From NCBI GenBank assembly GCA_937960895.1, contig CALCJD010000011.1, positions 1-64,000 on the forward strand: DNA of 64,000 nucleotides, read 5' to 3'. This document shows, in pieces, positions 43,740-53,214 of this stretch. Each line of letters begins with the position of its first letter. Position 1 is the stretch's first letter. Both the position numbers and the translations under genes were made by a program. Origin of the DNA: an uncultured Spartobacteria bacterium. GTDB taxonomy: Bacteria; Verrucomicrobiota; Verrucomicrobiia; Chthoniobacterales; Terrimicrobiaceae. The notes below the pieces were generated by a model. The model saw nothing but the letters and a program-made list of their open reading frames with translations. It was not told where the DNA came from and made no database searches.

Positions 43740-43753
43740 GTCGGATATCCGAC
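43740..43753. promoter_or_regulatory. 14-bp perfect palindrome upstream of the Gly/Tyr repeat protein
   Basis: GTCGGATATCCGAC, perfect palindrome, 41 bp upstream of the ATG at 43795. It could be an operator. An AT-rich inverted repeat (TTCAAAAA/TTTTTGAA, 43703-43720) sits just behind hemL and may be part of its terminator. Confidence 0.3.
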
Positions 43754-43794
43754 CGAACAATTCCCGCACAAAACATCCCGCCGAACCCCATCCC

Positions 43795-44118
43795 ATGAAA
43801 CGTCTTCTTGCCCTTCCCACCGCATTCCTCATCGCCCTCGGCTCCCTCACCGCCGTGGTGACCCCGGTTTCCACCGCGGAGGCCCGGCCGTATTACCAGG
43901 AGGCCAAATACCGCTCCGGTTTCGAAGACGGTTATGCGGCCGGATACCGGTTCGGCTTTTTTGACGGCCGCAAGGGCAACCGCTACCGGGTGAAGATCGA
44001 CCGCGGCCGCGGCGCCTACCTGCTGGGTTATGCGGACGGGTATTACAAGGGATATGCCAACGGGTACGCGGACGGCCAGCGCCGCAAAAAGTTCCACATC
44101 CCCGTCATCCGCTGGTGA
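43795..44118 (+). CDS. Small exported Gly/Tyr-rich repeat protein, function unknown
   Basis: 107 residues. A signal peptide of about 30 residues (MKRLLALPTAFLIALGSLTA, cleavage near STAEA) is followed by a run of Gly-Tyr-Asp repeats (FEDGYAAGYRFGFFDGRKG and GYADGYYKGYANGYADG). No family recognised. Low complexity and high aromatic content suggest a structural or surface role. The next gene is a glycoside hydrolase-GT2 fusion 102 bp downstream. Confidence 0.65.
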   Translation: MKRLLALPTAFLIALGSLTAVVTPVSTAEARPYYQEAKYRSGFEDGYAAGYRFGFFDGRKGNRYRVKIDRGRGAYLLGYADGYYKGYANGYADGQRRKKFHIPVIRW

Positions 44119-44220
44119 CCCCGGCGCTTTTCCGGACCGGATCTCCCGGATGCGCCACGGGGGGCACGCCGGACATTCGATGAGCTTGTCAACTCCGGCG
44201 AGTTCTCGTACCCGTAACGC

Positions 44221-46719
44221 GTGAATCATCGAGTGCGCACGCGCGCCAAGTTTTTCTTCGAAGGGGACCGCAAGTTTTTCCTGAAAGGGGTCACCTACGG
44301 CACCTTTGCGCCGGACGACCAGGGCTTTTACGTCGGGCCTCCGGAAAAGGCCCGGCGCGACCTCGCCATGATGCGGGAAATCGGCATCAACGCCGTCCGC
44401 GTCTATCATGCGCCGCCGAAGTGGTTCCTCGACCTCGCCCAGGAAAACGGCATCCGGGTGATGGTGACGCTGTGGTGGGGGCAGAACGTGGACTTCCTCA
44501 GCACCAGCCGCCGGCGGCGGGAGATCTTCGAAAAGGTCCATTCCGACGTGAAAATGAACGCCGGCCATCCCGCCCTGCTGGGATACCTCGTCGCCAACGA
44601 AATCTCCAGCCTGATGGTCCGTTGGTACGGAGTGCGGCGGGTCACGGAGTTCGTCGAAAACCTGATCAACGTCGGACGCGAGGCGGACGACGACGTGCTG
44701 TATTCCTACGCCAGCTATCCGCCCACGGAATACCTGCTGCCGTCGAACATGGATTTCTACACGTTCAACGTGTACCTCCACCGGCAGGAGGATTTCGACC
44801 GCTATCTCGCCCGCCTGCAGAACCTCGCCGAGGACAAACCCCTCATCATGGGCGAATTCGGCATGGACACCATCCGGCACACCCAGGACGAACAGGCCGA
44901 GATGCTCCGCTGGCATGTGGAAAGTGTCGTGCGCGGCGGACTGGCCGGCACGTTCATCTACACCTGGACCGACGAATGGTGGTGCAACGGCCAGGAAATC
45001 ACCGACTGGGCGTTCGGCATCACGGATTACCACCGGCAGCCGAAAAAGGCCCATCAGGTCGTCAGGGAGCTGTTTTCCGGCGACGAGCCCATGATCAATC
45101 GGGTGAAGCTGGCACGCTATCCGAAGGTCTCCGTGATCGTCTGCTCCTACAACGGGGCCAAGACGCTCGACCGCTGCCTCGCCTCCCTGCGGCACATCAA
45201 CTACCCCGACTACGAGGTCATCCTGGTCGACGACGGTTCGAAGGACAACACCCAGGAAATCGCCGCGCGGCACCCCTGGGTGATCAACATCCGGCAGGAA
45301 AACAAGGGACTCAGCGTGGCCCGCAACGTCGGAGCCCAGGCCGCCAAGGGCGAGGTCATCGTCTACACCGACAGCGACTGCATGGCCGACCCGGACTGGC
45401 TGTATTACCTCGTCGGCACCCTGATCAGCGGCGACTACGCCGGCGTGGGCGGCCCCAACATTTCCCCGCCGGCCGAGGACTGGATCCAGGCCTGCGTGGC
45501 GGCGGCGCCCGGCGGTCCCAATCACGTGCTCCTCACCGACGTGATCGCCGAGCACATTCCCGGCTGCAACATGGCCTTTTACAAGTGGGCCTTCGACAAG
45601 GTCGGCGGTTTTGACCCCGAATACCGCAAGGCCGGCGACGACGTGGACTTCTGCTGGCGCCTGCAGCAGGAGGGCGGCGTGATCGCCTTCAGTCCGGCGG
45701 CCATCGTCTGGCACTACCGGCGTTTCACCCTCGACGCCTTCCGCAAGCAGCAGGAGGGCTACGGCGAGGCCGAGTCGCTCCTGCGGTTCAAACACCTCGT
45801 CTTCTTCGGCCCCACGGGCACCGCCAAGTGGAAGGGGCAGATCTACGGCGCCCCGCGCTTCACGTGGCTGATCAACAAGCCGATCATCTACCACGGCATC
45901 TTCGGCGAGGGGTTGTTCCAGTCGATTTATCCGACCCCCCAATCCGACCTCGCCGCCTACCTCAGCAGCGTGGAATGGGTGGCCCTCACGGTCTTCGTGT
46001 TCTGCCTTTCCATCCCGCTGCCCATCCTGCGCATCGTCCCGTATCTGATGTTCGGCGGCACGTTTCTGGTCGCGCTCTCCTACATGATCCACGCCAAGCT
46101 CGAGCCCAAACACGACACCGTGCGCGCGCGGCTGCTCGTGGCCTTCCTGGCCTTTGCGCAGCCCATCGCCCGCGGCTGGGCGCGCTACACGACGTGGCTC
46201 AAGTTCAAGCGCACACCGCCGGCGGTCATCGCCACCCAGGAGAAGGATTTCCAGCGCGAGCGGGGCAGCATCTCGAACCTCAACTACTGGACCGAAAACG
46301 GCCAGGGTCGCGAGCGCCTGCTGCCGGAAATCATCCGGGCCCTCGAAACCGAGGGGTGGAACTATTCGACGGACACCGGGTGGAAGGACTGGGACATTCA
46401 GATCTACGGCAGCTTCTGGTGGGGCATCAAACTGCGCAGCGTCACCGAATACCATGGCGGTCCGAAATGCCTGACCCGCATCCGGCTCGACACCCACATG
46501 GTGCCGACAACCTTCCTGGTGAATCTCATCCTGCTGGGCATTCTCGCCTATCAGCAGTTTTTCACCGAAAACAGCGGACCCTGGCTCAGCGTGGCCTGGG
46601 CGGCGTGGTTGGTCTGGGTCGGCATCCTCGGCCTGCGGGCCCGCCGGCTGAAGCGCCGTGTCGCCGATCTGGTCGCCGCCGCCGCGCAACGCTGCGGATT
46701 CACCCGCGTCAAGGGATGA
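44221..46719 (+). CDS. Clan-A glycoside hydrolase fused to GT2 glycosyltransferase with membrane domain
   Basis: 832 residues, GTG start. Residues ~10-290 are a GH TIM barrel (FFLKGVTYGTF); acid/base Glu127 lies in VANEISS and nucleophile Glu212 in IMGEFGMD. Residues ~300-545 are a GT2 domain (VSVIVCSYNGAKTLDRCL, VDDGS, DSD at 384-386, GCNMAFYK, GDDVDFCWRLQ). Then several TM helices and a C-terminal cytosolic-like part. The layout recalls GH17-GT2 beta-glucan synthases (NdvB type) in design, but the GH half is GH2/GH5-like, not clearly GH17. It may make and trim an exported glucan; product unknown. Confidence 0.82.
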   Translation: MNHRVRTRAKFFFEGDRKFFLKGVTYGTFAPDDQGFYVGPPEKARRDLAMMREIGINAVRVYHAPPKWFLDLAQENGIRVMVTLWWGQNVDFLSTSRRRREIFEKVHSDVKMNAGHPALLGYLVANEISSLMVRWYGVRRVTEFVENLINVGREADDDVLYSYASYPPTEYLLPSNMDFYTFNVYLHRQEDFDRYLARLQNLAEDKPLIMGEFGMDTIRHTQDEQAEMLRWHVESVVRGGLAGTFIYTWTDEWWCNGQEITDWAFGITDYHRQPKKAHQVVRELFSGDEPMINRVKLARYPKVSVIVCSYNGAKTLDRCLASLRHINYPDYEVILVDDGSKDNTQEIAARHPWVINIRQENKGLSVARNVGAQAAKGEVIVYTDSDCMADPDWLYYLVGTLISGDYAGVGGPNISPPAEDWIQACVAAAPGGPNHVLLTDVIAEHIPGCNMAFYKWAFDKVGGFDPEYRKAGDDVDFCWRLQQEGGVIAFSPAAIVWHYRRFTLDAFRKQQEGYGEAESLLRFKHLVFFGPTGTAKWKGQIYGAPRFTWLINKPIIYHGIFGEGLFQSIYPTPQSDLAAYLSSVEWVALTVFVFCLSIPLPILRIVPYLMFGGTFLVALSYMIHAKLEPKHDTVRARLLVAFLAFAQPIARGWARYTTWLKFKRTPPAVIATQEKDFQRERGSISNLNYWTENGQGRERLLPEIIRALETEGWNYSTDTGWKDWDIQIYGSFWWGIKLRSVTEYHGGPKCLTRIRLDTHMVPTTFLVNLILLGILAYQQFFTENSGPWLSVAWAAWLVWVGILGLRARRLKRRVADLVAAAAQRCGFTRVKG

Positions 46720-46798
46720 CCTTCTTTTCCCTCCCCGACTGCCGCCGGGAGCTCGCCATTTTCGGGCGGCACGGACATTCTTCGAGGCGGACTTCCCC

Positions 46799-47773
46799 GT
46801 GAGCGAGCGCGTTTCGGATTATCATTTCGATCTGCCCGACGAGCTGATCGCCCGCCGGCCGCTGCCGAACCGGGACGGCGCCCGCATGCTGGTTTTGCAT
46901 CGGGACACGGGAAAAATCGAACACCGCGCGTTCCGCGATTTTCCCTCCTATGTGCAAACCGGCGACCTGGTGGTGCTGAACAACTCGCGGGTCATCAAGG
47001 CGCGCCTGTTTTCCGAGGACGGCCGCATGGAAATGCTCCTGCTCGAACCCGTGGGGGACAACCGCTGGAAATCACTGGTCAAACCCGGACGCAAGATGCG
47101 CCCCGGCGCGGAAGCCCGTGTCGCCGGCACCACCGCACGGGTTGTGGACGTTCTGCCGGACGGCGCGCGCATTCTGCAATTTGCCGCGGCTCCCGACCTG
47201 GAACGCCACGGCGTCATGCCCATCCCGCCCTATTTTCACCGTCCGGCGGACGAGGAGGACGCCGTGCGTTATCAGACGGTTTTTGCGGAAACCCCCGGGT
47301 CCGTCGCCGCGCCCACCGCGGGTCTGCATTTCACCCCCGAAGTGCTCGCCCGGGTTCCCCATGCCTTTCTCACCCTGCATGTCGGCATCGGAACCTTCAT
47401 GCCGGTGAAGGCCGAACGCGTGGAGGATCACGTCATGCACGAGGAGCATTACGTCATTTCCCCCGCCACGGCCGACGCCATCAACGCCGCCCGGCGCCTC
47501 ATTGCCATCGGCACCACGTCCGCCCGCGTGCTGGAAAGCCAGCCGCCCGGTCCCGTCGTTCCCCACACCGGCAGCACCGCCATTTTTCTGCATCCTCCCA
47601 AGACCCTCACCCGCGTCGGCGCGCTGCTGACCAACTTCCACCTGCCGCAATCCACCCTCCTCATGCTGGTGTGCGCCATGGCGGGACGGGAGCGGACGCT
47701 CGCGGCCTATGAGCTTGCCGTGCGCGAGCGTTATCGGTTTTTCAGTTACGGCGATTGCATGCTCATTTTGTGA
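46799..47773 (+). CDS. queA: S-adenosylmethionine:tRNA ribosyltransferase-isomerase
   Basis: 324 residues from a GTG at 46799 (SERVSDYHFDLPDELIARRP), since the open frame further upstream is inside the previous gene. Family motifs: DLVVLNNSRVIKARL, AAPTAGLHFTPEVL, LHVGIGTFMPVKAE and NFHLPQSTLLMLVCA. It forms epoxyqueuosine on tRNA. Other queuosine genes are not in the window. Confidence 0.95.
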   Translation: MSERVSDYHFDLPDELIARRPLPNRDGARMLVLHRDTGKIEHRAFRDFPSYVQTGDLVVLNNSRVIKARLFSEDGRMEMLLLEPVGDNRWKSLVKPGRKMRPGAEARVAGTTARVVDVLPDGARILQFAAAPDLERHGVMPIPPYFHRPADEEDAVRYQTVFAETPGSVAAPTAGLHFTPEVLARVPHAFLTLHVGIGTFMPVKAERVEDHVMHEEHYVISPATADAINAARRLIAIGTTSARVLESQPPGPVVPHTGSTAIFLHPPKTLTRVGALLTNFHLPQSTLLMLVCAMAGRERTLAAYELAVRERYRFFSYGDCMLIL

Positions 47774-47808
47774 GCGCCCGGCCGGACCGTTCGACATACG
47801 CCCGGACA

Positions 47809-48561
47809 ATGTTCAGAGTCTCCCGCATGAAAATCCCCGGCATGGTTGTCGCACTGCTCGTCCTGACCGTGGGCGGCGCCCGGCCGGCGGCCCTGGTCGG
47901 GCAGGAAATGACCGTGCTCACCGGACTCACCGAATCCACCGTGGTCGGCCAGGTGCAGATTCTTCCGGGGGACTCCGAGGTCGGCGCCACGGTGGACGTT
48001 CCCATTCCGCTGCCACGCACGGCCGCGTCCAGCCCGGGCACCGCCTATGCCGCCGCCATGCCCTCGCTGGCGGTGGGAACGCACACCTTCCTGCCCACCG
48101 GTTTTCGCCGGTCCGACGCGTTGCGCGGACTGCCCCGCGACTGGGAAATGGCGGTTTTCCAGTTCCGTCTCCCCATCCAATCCCCCGGCCGGCCCTTCGT
48201 CGCCAAGCTCATGTATGTGCAGCCCAACCTGCGGAAGGCCGTCCCCTTTTGTTCGCTGTCGCCCCAGATTCCGCCCTCCGCCTCCAAGGTCACCTTTGTG
48301 CCGGGCAACGGCTACACCGTGGAACTTGTCAGCCGGACACGGCAGCCGGCCGCCGTGGAGGAGGGCATGCTCACCCTTCAGCCCGTTTACGGCGAGTTGG
48401 TCCTCGTCCGCCGCATCGCCGTCCCGGAATCGCCCCGTGTCGCCCGGGGGAAGAAGCCCGCCCCGCGCCGGATATTCGTCTTCCCCAATCCCTTCAAATT
48501 CCTCTTCCCCCGCCGTGACAAGGGGCCGGAGGCCCCGGGAACGCAGTCCATCCTTCCGTAA
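47809..48561 (+). CDS. Exported protein, function unknown
   Basis: About 250 residues from 47809 (a start at 47827 is equally possible). Signal peptide IPGMVVALLVLTVGGARPAA, then a beta-rich body with a VGTHTFLPTGFRR segment and FQFRLPIQSPGRPFVAKLMY. The C-terminus is basic and Pro-rich (RRIFVFPNPFKFLFPRRD). No family recognised. It follows queA by 35 bp and converges with tadA. Confidence 0.6.
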   Translation: MFRVSRMKIPGMVVALLVLTVGGARPAALVGQEMTVLTGLTESTVVGQVQILPGDSEVGATVDVPIPLPRTAASSPGTAYAAAMPSLAVGTHTFLPTGFRRSDALRGLPRDWEMAVFQFRLPIQSPGRPFVAKLMYVQPNLRKAVPFCSLSPQIPPSASKVTFVPGNGYTVELVSRTRQPAAVEEGMLTLQPVYGELVLVRRIAVPESPRVARGKKPAPRRIFVFPNPFKFLFPRRDKGPEAPGTQSILP

Positions 48562-48567
48562 ACGGCC

Positions 48568-49065
48568 TCAGTCCCGGACGTCCCCGCCGGCGCGCCGACG
48601 CGCCCCCTCCTCCCGCCGTGCGAGAAAGAACTCCTTGAGCAGCGCGGCGCTCTCCGGGCCGAGCACCCCCGGGGTGATCTCGCAGCGATGATTCAGCTGG
48701 GGCATCTGCAGGATGTTGAGCAGGCCGCCGGCCGCCCCGCCCCTGGCGTCCGGACACCCGAAGATCACCCGCCGCAGCCGCGCATGCACGATCGCTCCGG
48801 CACACATGGGACAGGGCTCCTTCGTCACATACAGGTCGCAGTCGGTCAGCCGCCAGTCCTCCACCGCCGCTTCGGCCTGGGTGATGGCCAGCATCTCGGC
48901 GTGCGCCGTGGCGTCCCGCAGCATTTCCACCTGATTCCAAGCCCGGGCGATGATGGTCCCATTCCGCACGATCACCGCGCCCACCGGCACTTCCCCGGCC
49001 TCATAGGCGCGCCGCGCCTGTCGCAGCGCCTCCCGCATGAAATGTTCGTCACTGACCAGATCCAT
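48568..49065 (-). CDS. tadA: tRNA-specific adenosine deaminase
   Basis: 165 residues. Zinc site His55 with proton-shuttle Glu57 (TAHAEMLAI), Cys85 and Cys88 (KEPCPMCAGAI). ARLRRVIFGCPDARGGAAGG and the NHRCEITPGVLGPESAALL segment are characteristic of TadA (A34 to I34 in tRNA-Arg). A longer Arg-rich tail than usual. Confidence 0.94.
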   Translation of the reverse strand: MDLVSDEHFMREALRQARRAYEAGEVPVGAVIVRNGTIIARAWNQVEMLRDATAHAEMLAITQAEAAVEDWRLTDCDLYVTKEPCPMCAGAIVHARLRRVIFGCPDARGGAAGGLLNILQMPQLNHRCEITPGVLGPESAALLKEFFLARREEGARRRAGGDVRD

Positions 49066-49167
49066 GCCAAAAGCAAAACCGGAGACGGCGGGGAAGACAC
49101 GGAGAAAACTCCGGGGGGTTCAAATTATCGGTGTTCATCGCCGCCCCCCGTGGGTTAAAAAAACACC

Positions 49168-49839
49168 GTGGACTCGCGCAAAATCCTCATTGCCCCCTCG
49201 ATCCTGGCCTGTGACTTCGCCCGACTCGGAACGGAAGTCGAACGCGTCACCGCCGCCGGCGGCGACTGGGTGCACTGCGATGTCATGGACGGGCATTTCG
49301 TGGACAACATTTCCTTCGGTCCGGCCTTCGTCGAGGCGGCATCCCGCCACACCCGGCTTCCCCTCGACGTGCACCTGATGATCACGCGGCCGGATCATTT
49401 TTTCCCGCGGTTCACCTCCTTTGCCCATTCGATCTCCGTCCACGTGGAGGCCGACCACGATGTGGCCCGCACGCTCACCGGCATCCGCGAGGCGGGCTGC
49501 CTGGTCGGGCTGGCCATCAGTCCCCCGACACCCATCGAACGCGTCGAACCCTTTCTCGGCCTGTTCGACATCCTCCTGGTCATGACGGTCAACCCGGGAT
49601 TCGGCGGGCAAAAATTCATCCCGGAAATGATGGAAAAAGTGCGCGCCGGCGCCCGGTGGCGCACCGAGCGCGGACTGGATTTTCACATCGAAGTCGACGG
49701 CGGCATCAATGCCGAAACCGCCCGGACGTCCCGCGAAGCCGGGGCCAACGTCATGGTCGCCGGCACCTCCGTCTTCCGGGCTCCCGACACGGCCGCCGAG
49801 ATCGCCGCGCTGCGCGGTTCCCCGGCTTCCGAAGGCTGA
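49168..49839 (+). CDS. rpe: Ribulose-phosphate 3-epimerase
   Basis: 223 residues, GTG start (family N-terminus RKILIAPSILACDFARLG). Metal/catalytic motifs HCDVMDGHFVDNISFGP, DVHLMIT, MTVNPGFGGQKFIP and HIEVDGGIN are complete. It interconverts ribulose-5-phosphate and xylulose-5-phosphate in the pentose phosphate pathway. Confidence 0.96.
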   Translation: MDSRKILIAPSILACDFARLGTEVERVTAAGGDWVHCDVMDGHFVDNISFGPAFVEAASRHTRLPLDVHLMITRPDHFFPRFTSFAHSISVHVEADHDVARTLTGIREAGCLVGLAISPPTPIERVEPFLGLFDILLVMTVNPGFGGQKFIPEMMEKVRAGARWRTERGLDFHIEVDGGINAETARTSREAGANVMVAGTSVFRAPDTAAEIAALRGSPASEG

Positions 49840-49866
49840 GCGGACCGGGCCGCCCCCCCCGAGACC

Positions 49867-51051
49867 CTATCCCTGGCAGAGCTCCGTCGCGTGGTGATTG
49901 GCCACCGGCGCACCCGCCTCCGGATATTCGAAGATCTTTCCTTCGTAGTTCCGGATGACGACCTTTTCCTGGTCGTGGTAAAGCACGTAGGCCGGATTGA
50001 CCGGCACCTTGCCGCCGCCGCCCGGGGCGTCGATGACGTATTGCGGCACCGCATAGCCGGTGGTGTGGCCGCGCAGGCCTTCGATGATTTCGATGCCCTT
50101 CGCCACGCTGGTCCGCAGGTGCGACGACCCCTTGATGAGGTCGCACTGGTAGAGGTAATACGGCCGCACCCGGCACATCAGGAGCTTCTGCACCAGTGTG
50201 CGCATGGTTTCGACATCGTCGTTCACCCCCGCCAGAAGCACGCTCTGGTTTCCGAGCGGAATGCCGTGGTCGGCCAGGCGGCCCAGCGCCTCGCGCACCT
50301 CGAGGGTGAGCTCGCGCGGATGGTTCACATGCACGCTCATCCAAAGCGGATGATACTTCTGCAGCATCCGGCAGAGCTCCGGCGTGATGCGCTGCGGCAG
50401 GAAAATGGGCACCCGCGAGCCGATGCGCACAAACTGGATATGCGGGATGGCCCGCACACGGCTGACGAGGTATTCGAGTTTGTTGTCCGAAAAAAGCAGT
50501 GCGTCGCCGCCGGAAAACAGCACGTCGCGCACTTCGGTGTGTTTTTCCAGATAGGCAAAGGCCTCGTCAAAGTCGGTGTGCAGTTCCTGTTCCCCCACCC
50601 CGCTGACCACCCGGGCGCGGGTGCAGTAGCGGCAGTAGGAGGCGCAGCGGTCGGTGACCAGGAAAAGCACCCGGTCCGGATACCGGTGCACCAGCCCCGG
50701 CACCGGCATGTGACTGTCCTCCCCGCAGGGATCGGCCATGTCCCAGGGACCGACATACCCCTCCTCAATGCGCGGGATGACCTGGCGCCGGATGGGGCAA
50801 TCCGGGTTGTCGGGCTCGATCAGGTTGAAAAAATGCGGCGTGACCGCGAGGGCGAGTTTGTTGCCGGCCAGAAGGACGCCGGCCCGTTCCTCGGGGGAGA
50901 GCGTGATCAACTGTTCGAGCTGGGCGAGGTTGGTCACGCGGTTCTTGAGCTGCCACTTCCAGTCGTTCCAGGATTCCGGAGCGACATCCGGCCAGTATCC
51001 GGGCGCATGCGACACAAAATTCGCACCCGGAGATTGCGATTGCTGAGACAT
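49867..51051 (-). CDS. kamA: Lysine 2,3-aminomutase (KamA family, radical SAM)
   Basis: 394 residues from the ATG at 51051. Radical SAM cluster CASYCRYCTR, PLP Lys region in the C-terminal GHTTGYAVPQYVID-GGGGK stretch, and SGGDALLFSDNKLEYL. It makes L-beta-lysine from lysine. There are no lysine-fermentation genes nearby and no AblB acetyltransferase, so its role (osmolyte, EF-P modification or catabolism) is open; the KamA versus EpmB distinction favours KamA by length. Confidence 0.88.
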   Translation of the reverse strand: MSQQSQSPGANFVSHAPGYWPDVAPESWNDWKWQLKNRVTNLAQLEQLITLSPEERAGVLLAGNKLALAVTPHFFNLIEPDNPDCPIRRQVIPRIEEGYVGPWDMADPCGEDSHMPVPGLVHRYPDRVLFLVTDRCASYCRYCTRARVVSGVGEQELHTDFDEAFAYLEKHTEVRDVLFSGGDALLFSDNKLEYLVSRVRAIPHIQFVRIGSRVPIFLPQRITPELCRMLQKYHPLWMSVHVNHPRELTLEVREALGRLADHGIPLGNQSVLLAGVNDDVETMRTLVQKLLMCRVRPYYLYQCDLIKGSSHLRTSVAKGIEIIEGLRGHTTGYAVPQYVIDAPGGGGKVPVNPAYVLYHDQEKVVIRNYEGKIFEYPEAGAPVANHHATELCQG

Positions 51052-51207
51052 TTTCTGTGGCCTTGAGGGTAGGCGGGATGAGGGGTTTGTCAAATGAGGG
51101 ATTATTCCGATGATTTTATGGGGTGGCCGGTCCCCCGACAATGCCCGCCTCCCGACAATTGGGCTTTGCCTCCGCGTCACGGGAATGTTAAGCCCAAAGA
51201 TTCCACG

Positions 51208-53169
51208 ATGAGCGATCTAGCCGTTACCATTCAGGCCGCCGCTTCCAGCGGGAAACTCCTTGAATCCTCCGCGCGAAACATCCTCGCGATGCTGGAAAAA
51301 TCGTCCTCCGCGACCGATGCCGCCTCCATTCGGGAGCTGGTCGAAACGGAGAACTGGAAGGAACTCGACAATCGCTTCTTCCGCCTCCTGGCATTCGGCA
51401 CGGGCGGGCTCCGTGGGAAAACCATCGGCGCCACCGTCACCAAGGTCGAACAGGGCGCACCGCAACCCCTTGGACGGCCGGAGTTTCCGTGCGTCGGAAC
51501 GAACGCCATGAACTATTACAACATCAGCCGCGCCACCCAGGGGCTCGTGCTGTATGTGAAGGAATACTTCGCCGCCTCCGGCCGGACCGGCAAACCCTCG
51601 ATTTGCATCTGCCACGACACCCGGTTTTTTTCGCGCGAGTTCGCCGAGCTCGCCGCCCGGGTGATCACCGACTACGGCTGCGACGCCTATCTGTTTGAAG
51701 GTCCCCGGTCCACGCCCGAACTCTCCTTCGCCGTGCGCCACACCAATTCCCAGGCCGGCATCAACATCACCGCCAGCCACAACCCGCCGCAATACAACGG
51801 CTACAAGGTGTACTTTGAGGACGGCGGCCAGGTTGTCGAACCCCACGCCACCGGCATCATCAACAAGGTGAACGCCGTGGAAAGCGACGTCTACGAACCC
51901 GTGCCGGAGGCCGAGCGCGGAAAAATCATCCCGATGGGCGCCGAGATCGACGAGGCCTACATGAAGCGCCTCGAATCCCTGCCCCTCGATCCGGAACTCA
52001 TCCGGCGGGAAAACTCGCTGAAAATCATTTACACCCCGCTCCACGGCGTCGGCGGCGTCATCATCAAGCCCATGCTGGCCCGGCTGGGATTCCAGTGCCG
52101 GACCGTCGCCGAGCAGGACATTCCCGACGGCCGGTTCCCGACGGTCAAATCGCCCAATCCGGAAAATGCCGAGGCGCTCACCATGGCGGTGAAGCTGGCC
52201 GACGAAACCGGCGCGGATCTGGTGATCGCGACCGACCCCGACGACGACCGCATGGGCATCGCCGCCCGCGATGCCGCCGGCAAAATGACCCTGCTGACCG
52301 GCAACCAGATCGGGTCGCTCATGGCCTGGTATCGCACGAGGAAACATTTCGAAAAGGGCATCCTCACGCCCTCAAACGCCGGTCGCGGCGTGATCATCAA
52401 GACCTTCGTGACCACCGACCTGCAAAAGGCCATCGCCGAAAAGGCCGGCCTGCGCTGCGTCGAAACCCTCACCGGGTTCAAATACATCGGCGAAAAACTC
52501 CGCAAATACGAGGAGGCCATCCCGGCGGAACTCCGCAAAAACTACCGCGAGCTTCCCGAGGACATCACCCGCACGCTGCGGCTGGACCATTCGTCGCTCT
52601 ACGTCTTCGGCGGCGAGGAAAGCTACGGTTACAGCGGATCGGATTTTGTGCGCGACAAGGACGGCAACAGCGCCGCGGTCATGATCGCCGAAGTGGCCGC
52701 CTACGCGAAATCCGAGGGGCTGACCCTCGTCAGCCTGCTCGACCACATCTTCTGCGAATACGGATTTTACCTCGAACGCGGCGAGTCGCTCACCATGGAC
52801 GGCGCCGAGGGCGCGGCGCAAATCCGCAAGCTCGTGGAATCCTACGCCTCCCATCCGCCCACCGAAATCGACGGATCCCAGGTGGTTTCCACGCTCAATT
52901 TCGCGACGGAAACCATTCACGACAGCGAGGGCGACAGGATCCCGGCCGAGGCCATGCTCATGATCACGCTCGCCGACCACCGCCGCATTGCGGTGCGTCC
53001 GTCGGGCACCGAGCCGAAGATCAAATACTACATGTTCGCCTCGGAGAAGCCGGCCGACGGCACGTTCACGCCCGAGGAACTGGCCGCCATCAAGCCGAAG
53101 GTCGCCGATTCGCTGGAACGCCTCTGGCGCGCGCTCGAGGCGGATGCGTCCGCCCGGCTCGCCTCCTGA
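51208..53169 (+). CDS. Phosphohexomutase (phosphoglucomutase/phosphomannomutase family)
   Basis: 653 residues from the ATG at 51208. Active-site phosphoserine loop NITASHNPPQYNGYK (about 186-200), metal-binding TDPDDDRMG (about 341-349), sugar-binding GGEESYGYSGSDFVRDKDG and phosphate-binding VRPSGTEPKIKYY at the C-terminus. FGTGGLRGKTIG at the N-terminus is the usual GLRG motif. It is longer than typical 550-580-residue PgcA enzymes owing to loop insertions. Substrate (glucose or mannose phosphate) cannot be fixed. Confidence 0.9.
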   Translation: MSDLAVTIQAAASSGKLLESSARNILAMLEKSSSATDAASIRELVETENWKELDNRFFRLLAFGTGGLRGKTIGATVTKVEQGAPQPLGRPEFPCVGTNAMNYYNISRATQGLVLYVKEYFAASGRTGKPSICICHDTRFFSREFAELAARVITDYGCDAYLFEGPRSTPELSFAVRHTNSQAGINITASHNPPQYNGYKVYFEDGGQVVEPHATGIINKVNAVESDVYEPVPEAERGKIIPMGAEIDEAYMKRLESLPLDPELIRRENSLKIIYTPLHGVGGVIIKPMLARLGFQCRTVAEQDIPDGRFPTVKSPNPENAEALTMAVKLADETGADLVIATDPDDDRMGIAARDAAGKMTLLTGNQIGSLMAWYRTRKHFEKGILTPSNAGRGVIIKTFVTTDLQKAIAEKAGLRCVETLTGFKYIGEKLRKYEEAIPAELRKNYRELPEDITRTLRLDHSSLYVFGGEESYGYSGSDFVRDKDGNSAAVMIAEVAAYAKSEGLTLVSLLDHIFCEYGFYLERGESLTMDGAEGAAQIRKLVESYASHPPTEIDGSQVVSTLNFATETIHDSEGDRIPAEAMLMITLADHRRIAVRPSGTEPKIKYYMFASEKPADGTFTPEELAAIKPKVADSLERLWRALEADASARLAS

Positions 53170-53214
53170 GGGCGCGCCGCGGACGGCCGCCGAACGTCCG
53201 GGAGGAAAAGGCGC

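Noticed and set aside
43588..46689. 1033-codon minus-strand frame across the GH-GT2 gene
   Set aside because: Antisense shadow; the plus-strand protein has all catalytic motifs.
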